NCBI GenBank assembly: GCA_944349855.1
Contig: CALVNS010000012.1
Location: forward strand, 1 to 64,000
DNA: 64,000 nt
Origin: an uncultured Eubacteriales bacterium
GTDB taxonomy: Bacteria > Bacillota > Clostridia > Christensenellales > Aristaeellaceae
Direction: 5' to 3'
The stretch's first letter is position 1; each line of letters starts with the position of its first letter. Made by a program: the position numbers and the translations under genes. This document shows, one piece after another, positions 51,346 to 60,500 of the stretch. The notes below the pieces were generated by a model. The model was given only the letters and a program-made list of their open reading frames with translations. It was not told the origin of the DNA and made no database searches.

Positions 51346-52845
51346 CTAGCGCACGGCCTCCGCGACATGCGCGGCGGTGATCTCGCCGCCTGCCAGGTCC
51401 GCGATGGTGCGCGCGACCTTCAGCACGCGCGTATAGGCCCGCATGGACAGCTTATACTTTTGCACTGCCATGTGCGCAAGCCGCTTTGCATCGCCCGACA
51501 GGCGGCAGTAGCGCTCAATCTGCGCGCCTGAAAGCTGCGCATTGCAGCTGACGCCCTCGCCCGCATACCGATGGCTTTGCACGCGACGCGCCGCCTCGAC
51601 CCGCGCGCGCACGGCAGCGGAGCTTTCTGCCGGCGCGTCCGACGCGATCTGCTCGACCGGGACGGCGGAAATCTCCAGCTGCATGTCGATGCGGTCGAGC
51701 AGCGGGCCCGACACGCGGTCGAGGTATTTGCGGATCTCGTGCTGCGTGCAACGGCACGTCTGGGTTTCAGAGCCGTAATGGCCGCAGGGACATGGGTTCA
51801 TTGCCGCCACCAGCATCACGTGTGCCGGATAGCGCGCCTGCGCCGCCACGCGTACGACGGACACAAAACCGTCCTCCAGCGGCTGACGAAGCGCCTCCAG
51901 CGCGGCGCGATTGTACTCTGGCAGTTCGTCCAGGAAGAGCACGCCGCCCGACGCCAGGCTGATCTCGCCCGGGCGCGCCTTGGGGCCGCCGCCCACGAGC
52001 GCAGCCGCCGAAGCCGTATGGTGCGGCGCGCGGAACGGGCGTTCGCTGAGGAGGCCCTGGCCGGGCGCCAGTTGTCCTGCCGCGGAGTGAATACGCGTGG
52101 CCTCCAACGCTTCCTCAAACGTCATATCCGGCAGGATGCCCGGAAGGCAGCGCGCGAGCATCGTCTTGCCTGCGCCGGGCGGGCCGACCATCAGCACGTT
52201 ATGCCCGCCCGCCGCGGCGATCTCCAGCGCGCGCTTGGCGCTGTGCTGACCGCGCACGCTCGAAAGGTCCTGCGCGGGCCTGCGGGCCGTGAGCAGCTGT
52301 TCATAGGGCACGGCGCGCAGCGGCTCAATCTTAGCTGCGCCCGTGACATGATCGACCGCTTCGCGCAGGGTCTCCACCGGGATGATGCGGATTCCATCCA
52401 CGCAGGCGACCTCCTGCGCGTTCCCGCGCGGCACGAGCGCCTCGGCAAAGCCCTGTGCGCGCGCGCTGATGATCATCGGGAGCACGCCGCGCACCTGCGT
52501 TACCTGCCCGCCCAGCGCCAACTCCCCGAGCACGACGCGCCCGGGCAAGGCCAAACCTTCGATCTGTCCGGAGGCGGCCAGCAGCGCCAGCGCGATGGGC
52601 AGATCGTAGGCCGGCCCCTCTTTTTTGACATCCGCCGGCGCAAGGTTGACCGTCGTGCGCGCAACGGGAAACGTGAAGCCCGTCTGCTGCATCGCGGCGC
52701 GCACCCGTTCGCGCGCCTCGCGCACCGCGGCGTCGGGCAGGCCCACGAGCTCGAACATCGGCAGACCGTCGGCAACGTATGCCTCCACCGTCACCGGGAA
52801 GCCGTCAATTCCATTCAAACCCAAGCTCTGCACGCGTGCGAGCAT
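51346..52845 (-). CDS. YifB/ComM family magnesium chelatase-like AAA ATPase
   Basis: 499 residues from the ATG at 52845 (GGGAGGA ribosome site; the ATG two codons earlier is too close to it). An N-terminal Lon-protease-like domain (L-G-L-N-G-I-D-G-F-P-V-T-V-E-A-Y-V-A-D-G-L-P), Walker A V-G-P-P-G-A-G-K-T near 220, Walker B L-F-L-D-E-L-P-E-Y, and a C-terminal helical domain with S-x-R-A-Y-x-R-V-L-K-V-A-R-T-I-A-D-L. In other bacteria ComM is a branch-migration helicase for transformation, fitting its place 100 bases upstream of dprA. Confidence 0.93.
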   Translation of the reverse strand: MLARVQSLGLNGIDGFPVTVEAYVADGLPMFELVGLPDAAVREARERVRAAMQQTGFTFPVARTTVNLAPADVKKEGPAYDLPIALALLAASGQIEGLALPGRVVLGELALGGQVTQVRGVLPMIISARAQGFAEALVPRGNAQEVACVDGIRIIPVETLREAVDHVTGAAKIEPLRAVPYEQLLTARRPAQDLSSVRGQHSAKRALEIAAAGGHNVLMVGPPGAGKTMLARCLPGILPDMTFEEALEATRIHSAAGQLAPGQGLLSERPFRAPHHTASAAALVGGGPKARPGEISLASGGVLFLDELPEYNRAALEALRQPLEDGFVSVVRVAAQARYPAHVMLVAAMNPCPCGHYGSETQTCRCTQHEIRKYLDRVSGPLLDRIDMQLEISAVPVEQIASDAPAESSAAVRARVEAARRVQSHRYAGEGVSCNAQLSGAQIERYCRLSGDAKRLAHMAVQKYKLSMRAYTRVLKVARTIADLAGGEITAAHVAEAVR

Positions 52846-52971
52846 GCGCATTCCTCCCGACGCCCTTGGGGCTGTCACTCTGGCAACATTGTACATCATG
52901 TGCGCCCGGTTTCGCAAGAGGGGACGCCAAGCGGTCGGCCCCGCGCGTGGACACCGAAGCGCCGGAAAGCA

Positions 52972-53002
52972 AGAACCGTTGACGAGGCGTGTCAACGGTT
53001 CT
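52972..53002 (-). terminator. Terminator-like hairpin after the transglutaminase gene
   Basis: A 12-bp perfect stem (52972-52983 with 52991-53002) and 7-base loop, 58 bases past the leftward stop at 53061. The leftward tail TTGCTTTCC is only partly T-rich. Confidence 0.6.
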
Positions 53003-53060
53003 GTTTCCCTCCGGCGGTTCCGTGCCCTGCCGGCGTTGCGCTCTTCTCCTCCATGCGCTC

Positions 53061-54107
53061 TCAGTGCTCCCAGCCCTCAGGCCCCCAGGTCCAGGTGTGG
53101 CTGTCCGGCGCGGCGCTGCGGCTCAGGTTGAAGTAGTCATGGCTGGCGCTGCCGTCGTCCCAGGTCACGTCGACCATGCGCCACTCGCCGTCCATGCGCA
53201 CCATGTTCCAGACATGGTTGCCGATCTCCGCCATCAGCTCTTCGCCCGTGGGCGTGGTGCCGATCTGCATTCGCACGTCCAACCCGCACATCGTCCCCAG
53301 CAGCATGAACGTGTCCGCATACCCGTCGCACACGCAGCGTCCGTGCAGCAGTGCCCCCACGCAGCTGTGGCGCGCATCCAGGGTCATCTCCGTGTCATAG
53401 GTCACGCGCTCGCAGATCAGATCGTGAATCTGCCGCATGACGCTTTCCGCGTCGCCCGGGACGATCTGGGCCGCCCACTCCTGCGCGACCTGCAGTGCCT
53501 CCTGCTCCTGCGCCGAAAGCGCCGACAGGTCGCCGGTGTGCAGCGCCTCGATCATGCGAAAGCTCGCGTAGTACTTCGTGGGGGTAAAGCACACCACCGG
53601 CAGCAGGCCGGTCGCGTAGTTCAAGTCGACCATTCCACAGCAGTCGTTGCAGATCTGCCGCAGGTCCAGCCAGAGATCGCCCGTCAGCTGCGCGTACAAC
53701 GCATCGCTGCACACGACGTATATATCCCGCTCCAGCTCAAACGGGCCCTGGTTGAGTGCGTCTATCAGGCCCGGGATGTCTTCGGCATACAGCGCATCGC
53801 CGAACACGCTGTTTCGATACCGGATCCGCGTGCCGGACGAATTGTAGTGTACCTCCACCAGGCCTGCCATCATCTCCAGCTGGTGCAGCAGCGCATCCCC
53901 GTCCGCGCTCAGTTCCGCCAGCAGTCCGTCGGTCACATGCACCTCAAAGCTCGTGTACTGACCCCACTCCGCGCCGGTTCCCGCCTCGATCAGCGCGGCC
54001 AGATACTGCTCGGTCGTCTCCAGGGCCGCCTCTTCGGCCGGCGCGGACACAAAGCATCCGCACAGCAGCGCCAGAAGCAGCGCGCCCGCCATCATCTTTC
54101 GCATCAT
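53061..54107 (-). CDS. Secreted transglutaminase-like domain protein
   Basis: 348 residues. The signal peptide ends in L-L-C-G-C (C18 possibly lipidated). After an unassigned 200-residue N-terminal region, the transglutaminase-like core carries the Cys-His-Asp triad: C260 in G-R-C-V-C-D-G-Y-A-D-T-F, H298 in N-H-V-W-N-M-V and D313 in M-V-D-V-T-W-D-D. Such bacterial proteins are surface peptidases or amidases. It follows the repeat membrane-protein gene by 51 bases and probably shares its transcript. Substrate unknown. Confidence 0.87.
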   Translation of the reverse strand: MMRKMMAGALLLALLCGCFVSAPAEEAALETTEQYLAALIEAGTGAEWGQYTSFEVHVTDGLLAELSADGDALLHQLEMMAGLVEVHYNSSGTRIRYRNSVFGDALYAEDIPGLIDALNQGPFELERDIYVVCSDALYAQLTGDLWLDLRQICNDCCGMVDLNYATGLLPVVCFTPTKYYASFRMIEALHTGDLSALSAQEQEALQVAQEWAAQIVPGDAESVMRQIHDLICERVTYDTEMTLDARHSCVGALLHGRCVCDGYADTFMLLGTMCGLDVRMQIGTTPTGEELMAEIGNHVWNMVRMDGEWRMVDVTWDDGSASHDYFNLSRSAAPDSHTWTWGPEGWEH

Positions 54108-54158
54108 CCGATTTGCTCCCCCCTTGGCCGGCCGTCGTTCCGTCCGCCGGCCTTCAGC

Positions 54159-55103
54159 TCACTTTTTACGCCTGCGACGAATCGCATGGCCCAGCGCTAG
54201 TCCCACCCCGATCAGCGCGGCGAGGTAGACCAGTCCCAGCGCATACATGGGTGACCCGCTCACCCAGGTCAGCACGAGCAATGCCGCCACCGCCAGCGCC
54301 GCCATCGGAAGCTTGAAGCCGAACGGCTCGGGTTTGACCATCATCGTCCTCAGCCACCCGTGTTTGCTGCGATGCACGTCGAATCGCAGCACATACCGGT
54401 CCTGCAGGCCGACAAGCGTCAGCAGCGAGATCCCCGCGCCGACCAGTATGCCGAACAGCGCGCTCACCCACACCTCTCCGTTAGAGAGCAACAGCCCCAA
54501 GGCCCCAGCCAACAGGCCCAGCCCGACAAAACGCCAGATCAGCGCTGAGATGAATTCCGTCTCCGTATGAAAGACCGTCGGCGGCGGCTTCAGCCGGCCA
54601 GTTCCGGGCGCGCCGCCGCCTCCGCCACCCGCGCCGCCTCCGCCGCCGGCATGACCGGAGCCCGAGCTGCCGGAGCCTGCGACGTCGCCCGCCGCTTGAA
54701 CACCCGGCCGGAGCAGGAGCAGCAGCGCCGCCGCGCCGCGTTCCACATCACCGCCGCGCACCTGTCCCACGCAGTAGCCGATGCCCGCCGCCATTCCTGC
54801 CGGCGTGGTATAGACCCTGCCGTCTGCGTCCGCATGCCCTGCGCAGCAGCCTGGCGCTTCTCCTGCGCCCCTGGGGGTGGTAAACACGTTGCCCTGCGCG
54901 CCGATGTGACCGACGCACTGACCGACGCTCTCGCCAAACCCGCGGGCCGTCGTATAGACATTGCCATCATCGGCGATGTGTCCCACGCAACGGTCCAGGC
55001 TTTCGCCGCCCGCCTCATGCATACCGGAGCGATAGACGTTGCCATCATCCGCGACATGTCCGATCGCCTGTGTCGGGCGATCGCCAAAGATCTCGCATCC
55101 CAT
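54159..55103 (-). CDS. Membrane protein with DGNVY short repeats (4-fold beta-flower type)
   Basis: 314 residues from the ATG at 55103, with AAGGGGG 8 bases upstream. Residues 1-120 hold four clear and one degenerate copy of a roughly 25-residue unit of the form G-H-x-A-D-D-G-N-V-Y-x-T-x-R-G-x-G-E-S-x-G-x-C-V, as in short 4-fold beta-flower repeats. A Gly/Ser-rich linker (about 150-172, up to six Gly in a row) joins them to a C-terminal region with four membrane helices and an R-R-R-R-K-K tail. No signal peptide, so the repeat head is probably cytoplasmic unless the helices invert it. Function unknown. Confidence 0.75.
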   Translation of the reverse strand: MGCEIFGDRPTQAIGHVADDGNVYRSGMHEAGGESLDRCVGHIADDGNVYTTARGFGESVGQCVGHIGAQGNVFTTPRGAGEAPGCCAGHADADGRVYTTPAGMAAGIGYCVGQVRGGDVERGAAALLLLLRPGVQAAGDVAGSGSSGSGHAGGGGGAGGGGGGAPGTGRLKPPPTVFHTETEFISALIWRFVGLGLLAGALGLLLSNGEVWVSALFGILVGAGISLLTLVGLQDRYVLRFDVHRSKHGWLRTMMVKPEPFGFKLPMAALAVAALLVLTWVSGSPMYALGLVYLAALIGVGLALGHAIRRRRKK

Positions 55104-55132
55104 ACTGCCTGCCCCCTTGATCACATATATGC

Positions 55133-55161
55133 AGTATACGCTGTATACCTGAAAATGTCAA
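55133..55161 (-). promoter_or_regulatory. Sigma-A promoter with dyad in the spacer
   Basis: Read leftward: TTGACA (55156-55161), 17 bases, TATACT (55133-55138). The palindrome GTATAC-GCT-GTATAC (55134-55148) covers the -10 and spacer and may be an operator. It drives the DGNVY-repeat protein and probably the transglutaminase gene. Confidence 0.85.
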
Positions 55162-55583
55162 ACGTTCGAAGCGCTCCATAGCAGACAAAGGGCCGAACGC
55201 CGCCGCGTCCGGCCTCACTGGAAATCGAGATGCAGGCCGGCAGTGAAACGCGCCCCGCTGCATGCCGTTGCGCGCGCACACGCGGCATAGGGGGCCCACT
55301 ACGAGATCGGCCAACTCGCCGCGCTCAAACTCGCCCCATCATCGTTTGCATTCCTGCTCCAGCCGCTCCCGAATGGAAAGGTCTGAAAGGCGCGTCCGGG
55401 CAGCGCGCACTCTCTGCGGAATGCGCAGAGAAAACACCCGCCTGCTATCCGGCATCTACGGAAGCACCAGGCTGTTCCGTGGCGCACGGACAAAGCGCCG
55501 CAGCACGCCGCGATCATCCGCCAAAAAAGTTCCGCGCTCGTTTGTGATCTCCCGCATGACCTCGCCCTTCGGCCGGTGCACCG

Positions 55584-55760
55584 TCAATATTTTTTCTCGC
55601 CGTCGCAGGCGTTGCGCAGGCCCAAGCCGTCGCAGATGATGCACGTTTCGTAGCCGGCGCCATGTCGCAGCTTCCCAGACCGCCGCGGTAGGCGCAGGTC
55701 TCGCTTCCGCCGCACTTGGCACAGCGCGTCCCCCTTCGGCAAGGAACGGCCCTCTATCTC
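55584..55760 (-). pseudogene. Possible frameshifted small cysteine-rich protein
   Basis: Read leftward, one frame gives C-A-K-C-G-G-S-E-T-C-A-Y-R-G-G-L-G-S-C-D and a neighbouring frame continues G-Y-E-T-C-I-I-C-D-G-L-G-L-R-N-A-C before a stop at 55584. The two halves look like one zinc-binding protein broken by a single-base change near 55655. No start codon with a ribosome site is evident, so this is tentative. Confidence 0.25.
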
Positions 55761-56026
55761 TCCACGGTCGTCTCTGCCTGCCTGTCGCCGCCAGGGCCTC
55801 GGAATGGCGCCCTGCTGCTTCCAATCTTTGCGTACATTGTATGCCACATAATATAAATTGTTAAATCTTTGGATTGCGTCCATTTGCCCTGTTTGGAGCA
55901 AACTTCGTGTCCCCCTCGTGTTCCTTTGTGTCTCCCGAAGTATTTTGAGGTAAACATGATGCCAAAAATGCGAACATTTGTCCACGGTATTGTACAGCAT
56001 TGTCCAGCACAAATTGTAGACATCAA

Positions 56027-56057
56027 AAAAGCCAAACGCTTTCAACGTTCGGCTTTT
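56027..56057. terminator. Bidirectional hairpin terminator
   Basis: AAAAGCCAAACG (56027-56038) pairs with CGTTCGGCTTTT (56046-56057) with one mismatch and a 7-base loop, flanked by A-rich sequence on the left and TTTT on the right. It can act on both strands, but no gene directly precedes it. Confidence 0.6.
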
Positions 56058-56091
56058 GGGGAAATAACTCAAATAATAATACAATTTCAGG

Positions 56092-56216
56092 CTTTCGTTT
56101 TGCGGTGAGACCTTTCGTTTTGCGATTTGGTGCAATGGGTGCAAAAAATGCCTGGGTAGGTGCAAAAAGAAGCTCGGTAGGTGCAGCACCGAGCTTTCGT
56201 TTTGTAGTTACCTTTC
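56092..56216. repeat. Short direct repeats (TTTCGTTTTG and AGGTGCA)
   Basis: TTTCGTTTTG occurs three times (near 56093, 56112 and 56203), and GGTGCA units, two followed by AAAAA, occur four times between 56130 and 56190. The last unit runs into the hairpin AAGCTCGGT/ACCGAGCTT with TTCGTTTTG as tail. The pattern is not coding-like; it may be a duplicated terminator or binding-site array. Confidence 0.5.
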
Positions 56217-56443
56217 AGACGAGAATTGTATAACATCTTCCAAGAAATTTTGAAATAAAGCCGGCAGCGCTTAATCGCCACAAGAGTACTAAGCGGAGCC
56301 TCGACAACCAGGTTTTACGCACCTGCTACAGAATCAAGTGAAATCAAATAGTGACTTTACGCCCACATTCGCCTTGTGGCGGGCTTCCGTCTCGATACGG
56401 GCAATTTCAACCGTGCGGACGGAGGCCCTTTGTGGGGCAATAT

Positions 56444-56470
56444 GGGGCTTCTGTGCGCAACAGAAGCCCC
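56444..56470. repeat. 11-bp perfect hairpin
   Basis: GGGGCTTCTGT/ACAGAAGCCCC with a GCGCA loop. There is no T-run on either strand. It lies in non-coding sequence between the repeat block and the decayed fragment. Confidence 0.5.
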
Positions 56471-56569
56471 AGCAATCTCTTTGCCAAGTTTCTCAGCCTG
56501 GAATTACCGCCCTGGCCCCCCAACGAAGGTGCATTTTTCACTTTTGGTTTGAGTTCGTCGAGGCCCTTC

Positions 56570-56780
56570 TAGAACTATGTCACATCACTCGTCGAACCAC
56601 TCGTCGCAAATGGCATCATCGTAGTCCTTTACGCCTGCGCTGTACTCGATAGCCTACTGCGGTGAATCCAAGTGCGCCAAGGGGCTGCCTTACTTCGCAT
56701 CGGGATCGACCGACATGTATACAGGAACGCATTGAGTGGCTGGGCCTTTCCGTATTCATCGATTACCACAAGCTCATGTC
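56570..56780 (-). pseudogene. Gene fragment with in-frame stop
   Basis: Read leftward from about 56800, a frame reads E-L-V-V-I-D-E-Y-G-K-A-Q-P-L-N-A-F-L and then breaks. Further left, A-I-E-Y-S-A-G-V-K-D-Y-D-D-A-I-C-D-E-W-F-D-E ends at a stop near 56573, after an in-frame TAG. It looks like the decayed tail of an unidentified protein. No family recognised. Confidence 0.3.
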
Positions 56781-56782
56781 CC

Positions 56783-57238
56783 TCACAGCCTGCTTCGCCA
56801 AGATTTGCTCATTTCCACAACAATTGCGTTGATCGCCTTGCCGTCGGCTTTACCCTTCAGCGCGGGCATGATCGCTTTCATGATCTGGTCCTTATTCTTT
56901 GTGGCGAGGACATTCACATAGTTAGCTGTCAGAAACCCCCGAATTTCATCGTCAGACATCATTTTCGGTGCGTATTCGCAGATCACATCATACGCATATT
57001 GGTACTCCGCCTTCAGATCCGCCCGCTCGTCCGGGCAGGTATTCAACTGTTCCTGAGCCGTTTTCTTGGATTTGAGAATAACCTGATCCACCAGTTCCTC
57101 CGGGATATCCTCCCGTCTTCCCGCATCGATAGCGGCTTTCTTCACATCGGCAATCAGGGTAGAGATAACATCTTTCCTCGCCTTATCGCGGGCTTTCATG
57201 GCCTTGACCATATCATTGTGCAACGCTTCAAACGTCAT
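56783..57238 (-). CDS. yqeY: GatB/YqeY domain protein
   Basis: 151 residues, the normal size for YqeY. M-K-A-R-D-K-A-R-K-D-V-I-S-T-L at the start, D-E-L/E-E-L-V-D-Q-V-I-L-K-S-K-K-T-A-Q-E-Q near 48-66, and the C-terminal glycine-rich L-K-G-K-A-D-G-K-A-I-N-A-I-V. The fold resembles the tail domain of the GatB amidotransferase subunit; the role is not well defined, perhaps tRNA-related. It has its own promoter. Confidence 0.93.
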   Translation of the reverse strand: MTFEALHNDMVKAMKARDKARKDVISTLIADVKKAAIDAGRREDIPEELVDQVILKSKKTAQEQLNTCPDERADLKAEYQYAYDVICEYAPKMMSDDEIRGFLTANYVNVLATKNKDQIMKAIMPALKGKADGKAINAIVVEMSKSWRSRL

Positions 57239-57258
57239 ATGTCAACCTTTCTTTCTGT

Positions 57259-57288
57259 TCTATAAATTGGTTATAACATGCGAGTCAA
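57259..57288 (-). promoter_or_regulatory. Sigma-A promoter of yqeY
   Basis: Read leftward: TTGACT (57283-57288), 18 bases, TATAGA (57259-57264), 21 bases before the start codon. Confidence 0.7.
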
Positions 57289-57480
57289 TGTATGATAGCT
57301 GCTTTCACCTCGTTTTTTCGCAATCCCGCCATTCCACATCCGGCCCCAATGGACTCAGCATGTTCCCACAGCAGCTTCATAGATCTAAGAAATCTTCCCG
57401 CCACAAGCGGCGAACTTTTCTGCAATTTCTTTCGCCTGAGGCCCGTTGCATCGTTGCAATGAGGCTTCCTTGACAAACGC

Positions 57481-57517
57481 AAGCGCCATCAGTGCATTTT
57501 GGGCACCGATGGCGCTT
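57481..57517 (-). terminator. Terminator-like hairpin after the giant surface-protein gene
   Basis: AAGCGCCATCAGTGC/GCACCGATGGCGCTT (57481-57495 and 57503-57517), one mismatch that is a G-U pair in the leftward RNA. It lies 25 bases past the stop at 57542; the leftward tail GCGTTTGTC is only weakly T-rich. Confidence 0.7.
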
Positions 57518-57541
57518 GTCGCTTATGTTGCGGTTGCGCGG

Positions 57542-60500
57542 CTATTGTTCCGCTTTCAATTCCATCAGACGATATTCGGCCTCGCCGATCCACAGCGCGC
57601 ACAACGACCAGCAGCGGTAGTCATGCACAGGTTTCTCGGGATCGTACAGCACAACGACATTTTCCTCGGCGTCAATTCGCACGTCAAAGTACTCGCCCTG
57701 ACGGTTCGTGTCTTCTGTTTCGTGCGGCGGAGTTTCCATCAGCGCGCTTTTCAGGAATTCTACCGCTCCGAATTCGTTCGTCGCGCTCACCGCATGGGTC
57801 GCAGCATACTCGGCGCGATCCGTCTCGTCTCCCTGTTCGCCCGCGGTCAAGCACACCGTAAAGGAAGGTACCAGCGCGGTTATCTCCTGCTGTACATCCG
57901 CATACCACCCATACACGCCCAAGCGGTATCCGTCATCCCCATCTGGGGCAATGCGTACTTCAATCCGCACGCCGTCGAGCTGCTCCGCTTTGAGTTCTAC
58001 CTCAGGCCGGTTCTGCAACGCTTGGAGTTGAGCCGCGTCGGGATCCTCCAGCGCCCAGGCGATAAACTTGGCCGCGTCGCCGCTGAGCAACTCTTCTATG
58101 CGCAGCAATGCGCTCGCCTCGCCGCTTCGCAATTGAATCCATTCAATTTTCTTTTCCTGCCACAGCCGCGCCAGTTGCAAACCGGACAGCACAAGGCTGC
58201 GCTGCGCATACGTTCCGTTCTCGTCCGGCTGCGCGACCACCAGCAGCACGTTCTCTTCCGCCTGGTCTTCTCCATACAGCACGGCCAGCAGTTCGTATTC
58301 GTCCAGTCCGTAGGTTTCATCGTACACGATGCCCAGCTCGCTCAAGCCGCCGCCCGTGCCCAGATAGCTATCGTACAGCGCGTTGCCCTGCGGTTCGACG
58401 TAGGGCAAATCAAACGCCGGCGCTTCCGTCGGACTCACCGTCGCCGTCGGAGCCGCAGTGGGCGTGGCCATGGGCGCTGCCGTTGCAGTCGGCGTGGGCG
58501 TCTGCAACGGTTCGTCGTCTACGCAGGTCACCCGCACCGGTACGACCGTCTCGTAGTTTTGGGTTACATCCCATCCATCGACTTCTCGTTCGACGTATAC
58601 CTTGGCTGTAATCTCCCACTCGCCTGCGTACGGCAACATCAACGTCACGGACTGTGGCAGAGCTTCCTCCGCCTTTACCGGACCCACGACGTTCTCTGCG
58701 TTGGTCGCAAAGAGTTGAATGTCGGTTATCGCGTCGCCCTCTACCGTCGCCGCCTGGCTCAGCTTCACGGTAATCTCTTCTCCGACCTGGCACTCGTCTT
58801 CCGCCACATCCATTACCAGCGGCGCGTTTGCCTTGCGCACCGTGAAGCTCACAGGTTCCGCAACGATCACAGAATCTTCTCCCTGTCCAGACGCTTTCAC
58901 GGGCGTGACAACGTATTCGCCCGCCGCACTGGGCCAGAAAGTCATCTTGTTCCCCGCGTAGACGAACGTCCCATTGGAGGCGTCAAACACGTTGCCATCC
59001 TTTAGCACGCTCAGAACGACCTTGCCCTCCAGCGAGATGGATTCATCCGTCACGGTATAGGTCACCCAGGCGTTGTTCTGGCCATAGTCGCCATCCTGAG
59101 AATCAGCGCTCAATTGGATGACCTGAACACTTTTTTCCGTTACGGCGAACTGCACCGGTACAAAGTTTTCGACGCAATCGCCATACAGGCCCATATCCGC
59201 GCGGATCTCCAGCGTCCACGTCCCCGGCTGCGCGTCGGCGGGCAGTTGCAGCAACACCGGAGCAATCGCGGCGCCGGCAGAGAACGGCCCTTCGACGGAC
59301 TGACGGATGCCCGTGCCATCCGGCGCGATCAGGACAACCTCAAAGGATTGAAGCGCCGCTCTTATCTCCGCTGTGCAATGCTCGTTGAGTTCAAGGCTTA
59401 CCTGCACCGCATCGCCGGGCTGGTAGGCATCCGCGATCTGCGCGCGCACCGGAGCCTCCTGCCGGGTGAGCGTCAGAGTCTGCGCCGACACGTCCAGCAT
59501 GGTATTCGCCACACCGTCTTTCAATTGGGGCGTCAGGGTAAACGTGCCGCCGCGCCGGAATTCAACGGTGATCTCGCCGTCGCCATAGCTAAGCGCGATC
59601 TTCTCGCCATCGATTGGAATCTTCCGACCGTCTTCCGTGATCTCCATATCGACCAGCTGCCCCAACTGATCCTCCGTGAGCATGGGATTGGCTTGGTAGT
59701 GTACGACGCCAGGCGCAAATCCACTGGCTGCGGAATCGCAAATGAGCTGGAGAATCTGGATATCCTTCTGGACGATTTGAATCCGCAACGGTTCAACGGC
59801 TTCATAGCAGTCGGACACATCCATCTGCGTGCCTTCGCGCACGACCTGCACCTCGGCCTGAACCGTCCACTCGCCAAGCTGTACATTCTCGGGCAGCGTC
59901 CAAACCACCGTCTCGGGCAGAGGCGTTACAAAGGTCTGCGTTTCCAGACGCTGTTCTCCATTGGTCGCCCAGACCTTGACCGACTGAATGTCGTCAGAAA
60001 TCACAAACCCGGACGCCACGCGCACATTTTTAAGGGAGACTGTCAACACGTCTTCCGGCTGATATACGCCCGCGTCAGACTGCAGCTCCAATGCCGCCTC
60101 AGCCCGTGTCACATTGACCGTTTGAGCCTCGGCAACCAGATAACAGTCTTTTTCCATTCCCTCCTTCAGTATCGGGGTCACGACAAATTCGCCGGCCACC
60201 ATTGCGTCGAAAATGATGGCGCCCTCTTGGCCCATAAAGTCATAGGTGACACGTCCATTTGTTCCATCGGGCACAAACGGGTCCCCGTAGCGCGTAATTT
60301 CCAGCTCGACAAGCTCCTCCAGTTCCTCCTGGCTTTGGCAGTCTCTGGTAGCGAAGGCAACGCCCCAGGAAGATGCCTGCGAATAGTTGCCGTCTGCGCT
60401 GTCGTAGTACTCCAGGCGGATTTGCCGGCCGACGCTGAGAGGCGGCCCGGACTGCTCGCTTTCATACTGGTATGTCACGTCTTTGCCGTCCGAGTCCACG

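Larger units (their letters stand above)
55170..56560. other. Gene-poor region with hairpins, short repeats and gene debris
   Basis: About 1.4 kb upstream of the repeat-protein promoter. It contains the hairpins and repeat block listed separately, and a possible frameshifted cysteine-rich frame at 55584-55760. No complete gene is seen. Composition changes abruptly from GC-rich (before 55820) to AT-rich (55840-56330), suggesting pieced-together sequence. Confidence 0.45.

Noticed and set aside
56092..56216. Short repeats as a CRISPR array
   Set aside because: Units are about 6-10 bases, unevenly spaced and without uniform spacers; no cas genes in the window.
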